Source of the DNA: Cyclaneusma minus
Taxonomy: Eukaryota > Ascomycota > Leotiomycetes > Marthamycetales > Marthamycetaceae
DNA length: 64,000 nt
Assembly (NCBI GenBank): GCA_037179335.1
Contig: JAKZHN010000005.1
Span: 1,054,001 to 1,118,000, forward strand
Reading direction: 5' to 3'
Both the position numbers and the translations under genes were made by a program. Of the stretch, positions 1 through 11,400 are shown piece after piece. The notes under the pieces were generated by a model. The model ran no database searches. It was not told the DNA's origin and worked only from the letters and a program-made list of their open reading frames with translations. The stretch's first letter is position 1. Each line of letters begins with the position of its first letter.

Positions 1-594
1 CCAGGAGCTGTTGGGTATGATGAGCTGTTGTTTCTATCGTTCGATGGACTGCTAGGAAAGAACTTACGTGGGATCATGCCCTGGGGAAGGCCGCCCGGCA
101 TGGGGAATGGCGGAGGCGGAACTCCTACAGCAACAATATATTAGCATGGGCTCAGCTAGTCCTCGCGGTCCCCGAGAATGGCGCAAACATACCTCCAGGG
201 AAGTTGAACGGCGGAGGTGGCATTCCAGGCATTACCGGGAAAGGCGGCGCGCCCGGGGTCTGGCCTAACATGGGATTTGAAGATGCTTGGCCCTCTGCCG
301 TGTAGGAGGCGGTGATGGAGTCGATGACGGATTGCGCTTTCTCGTGTCCAATCTGCTGATAGTAGTCGACGACATTGCGCAGATGGTTTCGGCCGCTGTT
401 GTGGGCCTTGCGCACACTCATGGAGTCATGAGTGAGGTAGACATCACAGTAGTCACCTAGCTAGAATCAGTACTCGGTCGGTGCTGGGAGAGCGGCGCTT
501 TGCGGCGGGGCGAAAGGACGTACAGAAGACTGCGAAATGGCGTTAGTGAAGCTCGTATAACGGGTCGCGTGTAGAAGGACTTACATTTGGGCAT
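1..594 (-). CDS. YHC1: U1 snRNP protein C (U1-C), 5' part; 3' end beyond window
   Basis: U1-C is the zinc-finger subunit of the U1 snRNP that stabilises pairing of U1 RNA with the 5' splice site in the nucleus. Exons read as 594-585, 529-524, 456-193 and 124-68, with the next donor (GTAAGT) at 67 and the rest outside the window. The joined start reads MPKFFCDYCDVYLTHDS, the canonical U1-C N-terminus, followed by SVRKAHNSGRNH, so the C2H2 matrin-type finger (two Cys, two His) is complete. A Pro/Gly/Met-rich tail (PPPPFPMPGGLPQGM) follows, as in the family. Introns are 55, 67, 68 bases and one incomplete. The second exon is only 6 bases (TCTTCT, coding the two Phe); without it the protein would lack both aromatic residues. 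Start ATG is at 594. Identification is by sequence family; the C-terminal boundary is unknown. Confidence 0.93.
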
Positions 595-886
595 CTTTGC
601 GGATATCTCGAGAAGCTGGGCTGTGGGTTGTTGAAGCTGCGATGATTCGAGGGTTGAGGTCAAGAACACAATCGAATGCGAAACTGAGTGCCGTCACGTG
701 TTTTTAAGGTTTAGCTGCCGCGCCGCACGGACCGCGGATCAAGACCGCAGGGACAACAGCTTGGCGAGACATAGTAGTTGCAGGAACACGTCGCCAAAAG
801 CTCTCCCACCCTCTCCGCCGACAGCACGCGACACCGGTCCATTGACCACGAGCCTGCCCACTGCTGGTTGCATCGCCGGGACCGCC

Positions 887-1724
887 ATGTTTTCCAACAT
901 CCTTTCGAGCCCGCTGTGGGCCTTCCTGCTCCTCCTGGTTTGCACGGAAGCTCTGAAGTTCGACATAACCGCATATTCAAAGGGGGACAAGCGGGGTGAA
1001 CGATGCGTACGGAACTTCGTCTCGAAAGACACCCTCGTGGTGGTTACGGCTACCATTGATGGACAGAAGGGAGACGGCATGGTTCTCAATATGCATGTTC
1101 GTGACGGGACGCATCGCCAATGGCAAGGCCTGAGCTGACGCTTCTCCACTTAGATCAAAGACGCTGTTGGGAACGAGTATGGCCGCCCCAAGGACCTCGC
1201 CAACGAAGAGAAACGCATGGCATTCACGTCCCACGCCGATGCCGCCTTCGACGTATGCTTCGAGAACTACCTCAATGGCCGTACGTTGCGTGATAAAAAT
1301 CCGTCGCATGCGCATAGCTTACAAGTGCCGCCTGGAACAGATCGAGGGACCGGCGATCGCACAAGACACGTTGAACTCGACATCGATATCGGCGCTGATG
1401 CGAAGGACTGGTCTGCTGTCCAAGCTACGGAGAAGCTGAAGCCGGTCGAGACCGAGTTACGGCGCATTGAGGAGCTGGTTGCGGAGATCGTGGCCGAGAT
1501 GGACTATCTGCGAACCCGCGAACAGAAGTTGCGCGATACGAACGAGAGCACGAACACTAGGGTGAAGTGGTTTGCCTTCGGCACTATGGGAATACTTGTG
1601 GCTCTTGGCGCATGGCAGATCTTCTACCTGAGGGCGTACTTCAGGTACGGTCAAGGAGGCTCCGGGAATTACAGTCTCGAAATTTATGCTGACTTATTTC
1701 AACAGATCCAAGCATCTCATCTAA
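887..1724 (+). CDS. ERV25: p24 family COPII cargo receptor Erv25
   Basis: Erv25 is a p24-delta type I membrane protein of COPII/COPI vesicles that works with Emp24 in ER-Golgi cargo sorting. Exons 887-1096, 1154-1280, 1341-1644 and 1706-1724 give 219 residues. Visible in order: a signal peptide (MFSNILSSPLWAFLLLLVCT), a GOLD domain with the two family cysteines (GERCVRNF and DVCFENY), the motif VELDIDIGADAKDW, a coiled coil (KLKPVETELRRIEELVAEI), one membrane segment (FAFGTMGILVALGAWQIFYL) and a short cytosolic tail RAYFRSKHLI. The last exon supplies only SKHLI, and the ATC TAA end confirms the fourth exon. ATG 887 is chosen because it begins the signal peptide. Intron 2 (1281-1340) is 60 bases, a multiple of three without a stop, so retention would add 20 residues in frame. 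Spacing from the divergent U1-C start is about 290 bases. Confidence 0.95.
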
Positions 1725-3019
1725 GCATATGTCCGGTGGTCCAGCAATTGAAGGTATCAAAAGGAGATTGTATAACTTGTGTCTTATTAGAAGAAGCGAG
1801 GTCGGTGTTCAAGGGAGCATTCCGATGGCGCAAGAATATACCATGTTTCCATACACGACAGCTGTCGCATCTGTCCGTCGAAAAAGCGATTTTGTCATGC
1901 AGTGGCTCGATGGCCATTGCAATGTCTAGGCGGAGGGGACGTTTGCGAAAGAGCTCGACGGAAGAACGAGCTCATGTCGGTGTGGGTGAAAGAATTACAT
2001 GGGGTGCTTTTTTCAGGCTGCCATTGGTATCACTGCAACAGTATGAATGGATTCGCACATATTCTCGCTGATATTCGTACATGCTGACATCAGGATGTCA
2101 GAGATGGTGTGGCCATTGGGGCACGTGAAAGGCAGCAATGGGCCTTCTCATCGACTCTACGCGAGTACTCTGAGATATGATTTATTGGGGTAGAGCCGAG
2201 GATATTCATCCCAAGTCAACTTGGATGGTTACCTACTTAAAGCGGTCACACCATTGGGATTTGTCGCACGACGGTCTCTTTCGCCTTGCAGGATCGAACT
2301 TCTCCCACACAACAACAAAACGTCGACACTCCATCCATTGGAGACACGATAGAAACCGCATAGACCGCTCTCTTCTTCTATACCCAAAGGCACGCTTATC
2401 CTTGATATCATCAATCGGTGACAAACGATGATACTATTAAAAGCAGCAAGCGCGTGGCCCCCAAGAGGCTGATACACGTCCAGGTATCTTCAGCCCCTGC
2501 TAGTTCAGCTGTGCCGCCGTCCCAACTCTCCACCGGGATGATGAACCATGACTCGGAGCCCCCCAGGCCCTCTCTCTTTTATCGGAAGTCTCCAGGAACA
2601 AAAGCAAGGTGTGGCTTGTACTTTCATTGCTATCGTTTTCTGCCCTTATGTTCATCTTCCTTGCTCTCTCCCTGTTTGCTTAAACAATCAAGGCTCAGCA
2701 AAAAGGCGCGACTGAAAGCTCTACCCTGTGCGCCGAATCCAAGCAGACCTCAGCTGTCTATCACAAACTTGCACTGCTTTCTCCCCTCGACTTTTCCGAG
2801 GTTCATCATCAGTCTCCCCTTTTTCAGTCAACTTGCGAAGTCTCTATTGTCCTGACGAAATATTGGGGGTCTCCGAAAATCTATCTGCCATATGGAATGA
2901 GCTGATGGAACACTGGGATACGGTTGCGTTCGCAAGAGAACAAGTATTGGTTGCACGGAACCTACCCACTACACTCGTTGTCTGGCGAGAAACTATCGGC
3001 GGAAAACCCATGATCCTCG
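1725..3019. other. intergenic / long leader before DUF3433 gene
   Basis: About 1.3 kb without a supported gene. Open frames here (for example 2418-2855 and 2728-3081, plus) are low-complexity or unlike known families. The stretch from about 2590 to 2850 is pyrimidine-rich (runs of CT and TTTTC), typical of fungal promoters and 5' leaders. Several ATGs lie between 2880 and 3019 upstream of the chosen start of the next gene and would act as upstream start codons if transcription begins near 2850. Confidence 0.5.
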
Positions 3020-5773
3020 ATGGAAATGAACAACAATGCCATTTCCTCTTCCGCGCCCCTGGGCGGCTCCACGTCAGATAGAGAAGCCTCCCCGATAAGT
3101 ACAGAACAACCCAACAGTCAGCATTCTAATGCATCGGACGCAAGCTCTCCACCATCGGTTCCTCTCACGAATACAACGAATTCAATTGAACAACATAGCG
3201 GAGTTTACACATCTTGGTTGGCGCTTCAGCCCACCCCAGACCAAGCGCAACATGATCTAAAGAGTGCCAACACCTTCGGTGAAGGGGACACGGCATCATC
3301 TCCAACAAATACTAAGTTTCTTCGGCTTAGTACCGTATCACTATCATTTCCTGCGACACTGCGACCCGGTTCTACCACACCGAGTTCCCCGTCGATTATC
3401 AAGAGGTTGACTTGGGGTAGAGACACCCAGTATGAGCCCATCTCTCCGTCTTCCGCCGAGACGCCATCAGGAAGTGGCTTTGGTAGTCGACTTCGCTCAA
3501 TACGGTCCTCCGCCAAGCGCCTATCCGGGATGTCAAGGCATCAACCAATTCCGGAGGATGATGAATTTGACATGGGCCTCCTCAGTTCCGTGGCGAAAAT
3601 GGCTTCTGGGGGAACGGCGTATAAGTCGGTACAGGTTCATCCTGAAGAGGGCGAAGACGGAACAGCAATGGCCGAGTCTGAGGCTTTTGATCTGTCGTCA
3701 TTCAAGGGGCCCTTCAAATCTCCTATCGATCCTTCGTCGCCTCAAGCGAACGAACACTATCAGCGACTAGAGGCTGAAGGAGTTTTGACTGGAGGTCTGG
3801 GTGTAGGCGTAAAGCCTGAAGCACGAGTGCTGAGCAAAGACCTCTTCGAAGCCGCTGCATCACCTACAAGTCCAATCAAACGTGGACTATCAAGACGAAA
3901 CGCACTGTTATCGAGAGCAAAATCTCGAGCACCCACCTTGAAGGATCTAGCACAGAATGAGGCGAACAAGAGGAACGAGATCCTAGAAGTTGTCGTTGAA
4001 GACGGCGAAGATATCGTCGACATCAGTTCTTATGCTGGCGAGAGTACTGGGTACGGCAATGTTAGTTTTGGTGGCGAGAGCCGACAATCGACAATGAAGT
4101 CGGCTTCTCGAGTAGAAGTGTATTACCCGCAGCCCAACTGGAAACCATTCTCGATGCGCTGGCCGTACCTTACGAGTCTTATGTTGGTATCGGTACTATT
4201 CGCCTGTGTACAGGAATACCTCCTGCAGAAATCGCTTAATAGCGGTAGTCTCTATACCTTCATGTCTCCGCAACAACTGTCTACGTGGGACTTCTTCTCT
4301 TTCAAGTACCTGCCTACGACCCTCGCAGTGGCATATGGGGTGTTCTGGCAGCTGACGGATTTTGAAGTCAAAAGACTCGAGGCTTACTACCAGCTCGCAC
4401 AAGAAGGAGGCGCACTGGCGGCAGAGTCCCTCGGTGTCGATTACCTGACATACTTCAGCTTTTTTCGTCCGATCAAGGCGCTTCGATACAAGCATTACAC
4501 AGTGGCGGTCTCATCGCTAGCAACGTTGCTCGCTGTGTCACTCACGCCAACACTGCAATCGGCTTCCATCGTACTGACGCCAGGTCGAAACGAACGATAT
4601 GCATCTCCCGAAGCCCTGAAAGAGATCCGCGTTAGCACTACATGGTCGAGGCTTTTATCGTCTGTACTGGTGATCAACGCCGTGCTCGCCTGCCTACTGC
4701 TGTGGCTCATCCATCGCCGACGATCGGGTCTCACAGCAGATGTGAAAGGAGTCGCAGGTATAGCAGCTATGGCTAATCGCAGTCATATCTTGATGGACTT
4801 CAAAAACATGGACACGGCGACGCCTAAAGCTATCCATCAGAAGTTGAAAGGCCACCGATACATGCTTCGTAACTCTTCATTGATTGAAATCGAAAGTGCT
4901 CCGGTTTCCAGGAGAGAATTGGACAAGTATGATCATTATCGAGTCGCTACGAACCCACATCCCTTGATGCTGCGTCTTGTGGCAGGTGTCCCGTTCATTG
5001 CAGGGATGATACTATTCCTGATCTTCCTTCCGATCGTGCTCTTCACTCCTGCAGATATCATCACCGAACAAGCAGCATGGTTCCTCACAGCCCTGGCCGT
5101 CATCATCAAATTGATTTTCGGCACGCTAGAAAACGAGGTCCGCATGATGGAGCCTTTCTATAAGCTCTCCTGCCGCCACCAACCCCCGCAAGTCTTGACC
5201 CTCGATTATACCAGTATGGCATTTGGTTGGATGCCCATCCGAGCTTTCCTAAACGGAGACATGCTCATGGCGCTCGTGGGCGCTGGTTCCGTCCTCGCCG
5301 AAATCTTCACAGTTTCCGTAACCAACTTCAGCGGCGTCGCCGGCAATGACTTCATCCGCGGCAACTGGACCACCTCCCATGACGCAGGCGAAGAAACCTT
5401 CCATTCCTTCTGGTGGTCTTTCAGCCTCTCCATGATAATCCTAGTCTACCTCTGCACCATCACCACTTTCGTCTACAAGCTCCGTCGCCATCCGTTTCTC
5501 CCCCGGCAGCCCAACACGATCGCCAGCGTGCTGGCTTTCATACATCAGTCCAACATGCTGTACGATTTTGTGGGTACCGAGAAGCTGGACAACGACGCGA
5601 TGGTGCGCACGCTTGCGCAGATCGGCAAGACATATGGGCTGGGCTGGTTCTGTGGGAGAGATGGCGAGGTGCATTGTGGGGTGGATCAGGAAGAGCTGAA
5701 TAGTGGCTACAAGCACGGTGCCGATGCCAGAAAGGCTGTTAAGCCTTGGGCTACGAATTGGGAACACTACTAG
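3020..5773 (+). CDS. DUF3433 (Spray-like) multi-pass membrane protein
   Basis: A 917-residue protein of the DUF3433 family, found in filamentous ascomycetes; molecular function is not established. The first roughly 370 residues are a Ser/Pro/Thr-rich, acidic, probably cytosolic region. Two copies of the DUF3433 unit follow. Unit 1: a membrane helix near residues 380-400 (WPYLTSLMLVSVLFACV), the signature SFKYLPTTLAVAYGVFWQL and a FFRPIKALRYKHY block, with two more helices near 492-513 and 545-567. Unit 2: helices near 650-677 and 685-700, the parallel signature FGTLENEVRMMEPFYKLS, and helices near 740-770 and 796-820. The C-terminal 80 residues are soluble. It is a single exon. ATG 3020 is the first in frame; a second Met follows two codons later. 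Family assignment is by resemblance of the repeated LPTTLAV../LEAYYQL and LENEVRMMEPFY motifs. Confidence 0.85.
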   Translation: MEMNNNAISSSAPLGGSTSDREASPISTEQPNSQHSNASDASSPPSVPLTNTTNSIEQHSGVYTSWLALQPTPDQAQHDLKSANTFGEGDTASSPTNTKFLRLSTVSLSFPATLRPGSTTPSSPSIIKRLTWGRDTQYEPISPSSAETPSGSGFGSRLRSIRSSAKRLSGMSRHQPIPEDDEFDMGLLSSVAKMASGGTAYKSVQVHPEEGEDGTAMAESEAFDLSSFKGPFKSPIDPSSPQANEHYQRLEAEGVLTGGLGVGVKPEARVLSKDLFEAAASPTSPIKRGLSRRNALLSRAKSRAPTLKDLAQNEANKRNEILEVVVEDGEDIVDISSYAGESTGYGNVSFGGESRQSTMKSASRVEVYYPQPNWKPFSMRWPYLTSLMLVSVLFACVQEYLLQKSLNSGSLYTFMSPQQLSTWDFFSFKYLPTTLAVAYGVFWQLTDFEVKRLEAYYQLAQEGGALAAESLGVDYLTYFSFFRPIKALRYKHYTVAVSSLATLLAVSLTPTLQSASIVLTPGRNERYASPEALKEIRVSTTWSRLLSSVLVINAVLACLLLWLIHRRRSGLTADVKGVAGIAAMANRSHILMDFKNMDTATPKAIHQKLKGHRYMLRNSSLIEIESAPVSRRELDKYDHYRVATNPHPLMLRLVAGVPFIAGMILFLIFLPIVLFTPADIITEQAAWFLTALAVIIKLIFGTLENEVRMMEPFYKLSCRHQPPQVLTLDYTSMAFGWMPIRAFLNGDMLMALVGAGSVLAEIFTVSVTNFSGVAGNDFIRGNWTTSHDAGEETFHSFWWSFSLSMIILVYLCTITTFVYKLRRHPFLPRQPNTIASVLAFIHQSNMLYDFVGTEKLDNDAMVRTLAQIGKTYGLGWFCGRDGEVHCGVDQEELNSGYKHGADARKAVKPWATNWEHY

Positions 5774-7851
5774 TCCGTCCGATCCATTGGCAGATTAGAT
5801 CCGAAAATCTTGTCAGGATCAACGTCTGCGTCTGCATGTTAGTATGTCTTTCCTGAAAAGCTGCTACATATGTAGTAGGGTTAGAGCTTTCGACGAATAT
5901 AGTGGTAAAGCGATGGCACCACACCAGGAAATATATGTATCCAGACACGCCTCTCAACTGCAACACTGCAGCTCGCTATACCTGCCAGTTCGGGGATTCC
6001 GGCCTTCGAAGGAGTTCCCAAGGTCGCAATATCGCAATTTTTGGGGGCGGAAGAAGCCTCGTGGCTAAACGGCCGGCAAAATGGCAGATGGCATGTTGTG
6101 CTATGCCGGGTCGTTCGATTGACTCAATTCGATTAAGTACCGAGATATTGGGAGCGAACAGCGCAGGGCCTCCTTGCAACACCTTGTGTTTCTAATCTGT
6201 TGGTTTTCGATTTATTGGGCGCGACTTTGTTTGAGTTCTGGGGTTTGCGCCGTTGGTATGGTTAGGTAGGCAGCGTCTTTGCTGATAGCAAGATGTGGCG
6301 GGTGGCCTTTTCTTCCCCTTTGTTTCTTCCCTTTAGGAGTTCCATTCCTCAGCTCGTCTGTCGCGGCCATTTTTGGTTTTCTATACCCCGGGAGCTGATG
6401 GCAGGAAAGTACTGGATCTAGCGCGGAGTAGGAGGTCCGCTCCTACGATCCGACGAGGTGCCACGACGTAGTGTTGTGTTTTGTTCTGATGAGCGGATGC
6501 GGCAATAGACACGAATATTCCTTGACGCTTCTGGAGAACTCCAAAATCACGGTGCTACGTTGAAGGTTGTGTGACAGGTTCGGGACAAGGCGAAGAGAAC
6601 GTGCAAGAGAACGTGCGACTTTGACGTGGGAGCCTGGGAGGAGGAGTCGAATCCTTGCGTGGGAGCGGTCACTTACACGTGGTGGTGGAATAAGTTGAAA
6701 GTTAAGAGTGGTTAATCTGAAACATCCAGGTGAGGGTATTCACGATATCATCGTTGTGATGTTCCCGAGGGACAGGGTTGGTGGACATGTCAGGTTGAAA
6801 TTTGGCATTTCCCCGATGTCATAGGTGTCGGCTCACTTCAACTATAGCCATTCTCTCAGCTTCAATGACTGTGAATGAATTTGAGCAAATGAAAGCGATC
6901 CAATCAAGCATCCATGGATTTCCCAAAGATCTATGTACAAGGCGACATCCCAACCGACCCGATCGCATTAGCCGCCTTTCCTTCTCCTCAATGTCGACCA
7001 GCAGCACGGGTCAGAACTAACACATGCAATGCCACCAAAATTTCGCAAAGCAGCAGAAACATCGAAACATCCCCTGCATGATCGAATCATTCGGTGTGCA
7101 AGCACGAGCAAGCTTGATATCTTCGACCCGCCTTCACGCTTTCACGTCCATGCCCATACCCGAAGCCCTGCACGGGATGCATGTCCTGCACCCTTCCTGC
7201 ATGTACTCGCCTCCCAATCCCGTGGCTCGCGCGCCCAAGACCGAAGAACGTGCAGCAAGACGTCAACCCCATCCCATACATAACCTGCCATCCCGTGCCG
7301 TCCCCTACCACGTCCCACGCCACCCCGCGCTATACTGTCATCATAGATCCTGCTATACCAGGGGTCGACCAGGCCATTGTTAGCATATTATACTAGCCGT
7401 TGATATACCGAGTATGCCTAGCCGCTCATCCTCCCACGCGAAAACCCCACACTACCTGCCAGGCTGCCACTCCACCGGTCTGACTCGTGGTTCTTGGTCC
7501 CCGAGCCCCGTACGCCCGCCAGCACACTGCTCACAGACACAAGGCTTCGTACCTTCCTTTGAAGTTTCGCCGGACTTGGGATGGGGGTCAGCAGACCGCT
7601 TTGACCAGTTTTCGCGACTCGACATGGGTTTTTAGGAGGAGGAGGGAGCGGTGAGAAGGATTGTTATTTCTTATTTGGATTTCGTGCTTGTGGAATTGGA
7701 GGATTGGCTTCGTTGATTGGACGGATGGTACTAGTAGACTGGACGAGTTGAGGTATTCGCCCGGATGAGCCCCTGTCTGCAAATCGTCAGAGGCATTTGG
7801 AACTAACATGATACTATCGTGAGCACAATGCCGATGGGCCAAGAGGGAAGG
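5774..7851. other. intergenic, no gene seen
   Basis: About 2 kb. Short open frames in all phases have no recognisable domain, consistent codon use or matching splice sites. No tRNA-like A/B box pair was found. It holds the 3' flank of the DUF3433 gene and the promoter region of the small CxxC gene. Confidence 0.45.
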
Positions 7852-7859
7852 TATAAAAG
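7852..7859 (+). promoter_or_regulatory. TATA box of the small CxxC gene
   Basis: TATAAAAG lies 287 bases upstream of the ATG at 8146. The probable leader between them is AC/TC-rich and carries an imperfect direct repeat (TCACATTCCATC at about 7918 and 7968). A strong TATA and a long pyrimidine-rich leader fit a highly expressed or inducible small gene; that reading is inference. Confidence 0.55.
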
Positions 7860-8145
7860 GTGAGTCTGCCGTCGCGGCAGATGAGTGTTGAGAAGTTACA
7901 AGCATCATCAAGATTCGTCACATTATCATCTTTTATCACATTCCATCGATCTCAATCTTATCTAGTCACATTCCATCTATCTCATCGATCCCAATCTATC
8001 TCAACCACCCCTCCACCACAAAGATACTTGAAGAAAGCAAGTTCAGACACCTTGAAGTCTTGAACTCCAAGACTTTGTCAACCTCTACATTATCGCCAAT
8101 ACCTTGTTCGATCTCCTTTTCCACTTTCTTCCCCAATCTTCAACA

Positions 8146-8489
8146 ATGGCTCGAGGTGTTCTCCCCGCCACCTACTCCACATCCGACCCGTGCTATTCCC
8201 ACATCAGCGGCCATATCTTGTATGCGTGCCGGGACTGCCAGGCGCAACCTCGGGGGTAAGATGCCCTTCATCCATTGATTCATTTACCAAACTCCAAGTA
8301 ACCCAGCTAACGCCCCCTAGCGTCACATCCTGCACAACCTGCAACGGCTCTGGCGTGACCTCCGAGCTCTGTCCACGCTGCGGCGGTGCCAACTTCCCCA
8401 ACACATACGCTGGCATGAACCAGTCCAGTCATAACCATGGCGGGCCGTCGCGACGTCGCGGGACCACGTCTAGCTCAGGGAGCAGCTAG
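8146..8489 (+). CDS. small Cys-rich protein with four CxxC/CxxH-type knuckles
   Basis: A 92-residue protein from two exons (8146-8255 and 8321-8489); the 65-base intron has a clear AGCTAAC branch site and CCCCTAG acceptor. Cysteine pairs are CYSH, CRDC, CTTC and CPRC, and the segment CTTCNGSGVTSELCPRCGG resembles the CxxCxGxG zinc-binding repeat of DnaJ proteins. The tail is Ser/Arg/Gly-rich (SRRRGTTSSSGSS). The first exon (MARGVLPATYSTSDPCYSHI) carries the other knuckles, which supports splicing: only the joined frame keeps all cysteines together. No signal peptide is seen. It is probably a small zinc-binding protein; I do not recognise a named family and assign no function. A TATA box lies at 7852. 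Confidence 0.75.
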
Positions 8490-11400
8490 ATCCCGTCTTT
8501 CACACCAATTGGGAGGAGAGAGATCGAAATGAGCGAGACGGCACGGCACGGCACTTGCGAGCAACGTTGGGTTTGGACCGAGCCGCCCTGACACGACATC
8601 CGCAACGTCAGATGACCCAACCACGAGGATCAGATTAGATACCTTGCCGTTCTGTTTTGTGCTTGTGTAGCTGGGAGGCGGTTCAGGGCCTAGGTTTCAC
8701 GGTTTTGTGATGGCATTGGTTGGCTGTAAGGGATGGAAGCGGCTGGAGATTGCTGACTGGTGTTCACTCCGAGCTCCCTGGTGTTATATAAGTCGTCCTG
8801 TATCATCGTCGAATTTCCTTTCCTTGTACCAAGCTTTCACTGCTGATGCGTTGTCATTGTCTTTCTGGTCCCGAGACTCGAGAAGAGTGCTGCGTGGTCT
8901 ACTCTGCTCTATTCTGAGTTATCTTCTTGTTCTTTGTATTCAATGTTAGAATATCATCCAACACATTCACTCTGTGTTTATCACAAGTTCCACTGCTCGC
9001 TATCATAAGCCTTCACTCACTCATCCTATCTCCTACCAACAACGCCCCCTCGATCCACCTGGCCGAAGCCCAGTGACACAGATCTCCAGTCCAGACCGCT
9101 TCGTCCCGTCCCGAACCTCACACAGATCACACATCGTCCCGTCGTCACAGAACCTCCCTAGCCGTCCATTCGCATTTCGCATTCCCTTGACAAAGCCGTC
9201 CCTGACAGAACTGGTACTACTAGCTGTTACGCCGCTGTGACCCACAAACCAGTCACATGACAGCGCCGTCTCCTCGCGTCCTACATATAACACAGCCAAC
9301 AACTCGCTCCCCAGCATCCCAATCCTGCTTCTTCATCCGAACCACGGGATCCAGATCGCCCGCCGACCGCACCACGCGTGCAACGTGCAGCAGAAGCTGA
9401 GACGTTTCAGTTTCCCAACGCCGTCCCACCGCTCTGTCGTGCTTTCGGCATCGCCGTTAAGTATCATCGTCATTGACGTCAGTAGTGAGGCGCGTCTGAT
9501 GAGCTGGCACCGCGTCCTCGAAACATCGGCGATTGTGCTTCAATGCTGCTGCCTGCTGGACAGGCATTGAGGAGATCGTATGACCTTCTCCTGTGCCTCC
9601 TCTTCGCATCAACAGTCGGCCCAAGGCCCTGATCCAGGAGAGAACAGGGTCGCAATGCGCCATCGACCAGCGGTTGCACCGATGCCACCCCTCGGTCTAC
9701 CCTTCCTCCAGTATCTCGTACCAACTCGTACTACAGCTCGCCCTGTACTGCAGTTCCCAACATCTGCAATGATGTACTTGCAATCACAGTCCGAGGAAAT
9801 GGGGGTTTTCGCAAAACACCAATGGTAAAGCCTCGACCGGACAAAAAGTTCGTTTTGGAAGGTTCGAACCATGGCCCAATTTACCAGCTCAACGGATCTC
9901 GTATCATGAAGCCACACACTCACCCCACGTCTCCATCCCACGCCTGAGGGTCCCACCTGCCAGGGCTGTCAGCCTGTCAGTAGTTACCAAGAAAAGAAAA
10001 AAGCAACGCAAAGATGCAAAGACGACAGAAAAACTGGATCTCGTCGTCGAAACGACTCGAAACCTCCGAGGTAGATCCCCGCATTCTGCATTCTGCATAC
10101 ATTCCCCCCTGGCAGACCCACCCCCATATCCCCCCACCTATCTTTCCTGTTAACAAACTGGCCAATCCCACACACCAAGAGGCTCTTCAACAAGGAAGGG
10201 CTCGCCTTTCGTCGTTCGATACCTGTTTTCTTACTCGAGAGGATGCTCGTAAGACTGGTAAAAGCGAGGAGGACCCACCTCCTTCGTTCCAAGACCCACC
10301 TACCCCCAACATTCCCCCATTTTCGACAGCCCAGTGCCCACCAGTCCCGCTCCCAGAGCCTCTTCAATAGACCTCGCCTATGTCTCAACACCTGTACCGA
10401 CCCGGTAAAGCTCGATAGAAACGCGGAACCCACCTCCTTACCAAGTTGTCATTGAAGACCCACCCCCACCTTTCCCCACCACACCCAGAGCATCCCTCGC
10501 TATCCCTCGCTATCCCTCGCCTCACATAACCCTCTGGAAGTGACATTTCACGATCCATCCACGCCCTTCCGCCCAATAAGCGCGCAACATCCCGTCTCTG
10601 TCCATCCACTCCAAGCTATCTCGTGTAACCCTCCACCGGGTAGCTGCATCATTGCCAGGGGCCGCCAGGCCCCGTCATCCATTACCCAGTACCGAACGGA
10701 CGAATAAGCCCCCGAGTTCACAGCCATTGAAGCCTCATGCACGGCACGCACGAGCTCCCGCCCAACGGCTGGAAATTATCAACAGTGCAGCTGAAAACTT
10801 GGTACATAGCAGCTGCCAAACACGCGCTCTTGTCAAGCCTGCTAAGCTTCTTAAGCCTGTTAGGCCAGTTATGCGGCTATGCGGCCCGAGACGCGACTGC
10901 AAGAGCAGCACGGATAGGATAAACGGCTGGACGGGAACGGAAGAGAAGAAGCTGGGATACCACGATACCGGGCTTTGGGGAATTCGGATTGGTGCTTGGG
11001 GAAGGCCCTGTGCTTTCCCTATGTTCCCAAGCACTGTGTGCTTGGAGAAAAACCGTGTAACGAACACTACCTACTGTGGGGCTCGAGTCTCCATCCCTCG
11101 ACTCCTCGAGCAACGTTGTGGGAACCGGTCCGGACAAGCGGAGACGCAACAAGCTCCGATGAGAAGCATCCAGCCTTTCAGCCCACCTATTTATTACATA
11201 ACCGATGAGGCGTGCTTTCTGCCAGATGCAAAGCCGAAGCCTGTCGAAGAGTGGAGATTTCTGTATGCAACACATATCAATGCTGTCAAGGTATCAATGT
11301 GGAGATTTCGGACTCGGCATGCAGCGGCCGCCATAGCAATATGCCAGATATAGACATCACGGAACCTAGCGGCCGTTACATATCATGACATTCCCAGAAC

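Noticed and set aside
9855..9880. GGTTCGAACC, resembling a tRNA B box
   Set aside because: The flanking bases do not form a T-arm stem on either strand, and no A box, anticodon arm or acceptor stem fits.
10652..11353. 233-codon plus-strand frame as a gene
   Set aside because: Composition shifts along its length, there is no domain or intron pattern, and it lies in C-rich repetitive intergenic DNA.
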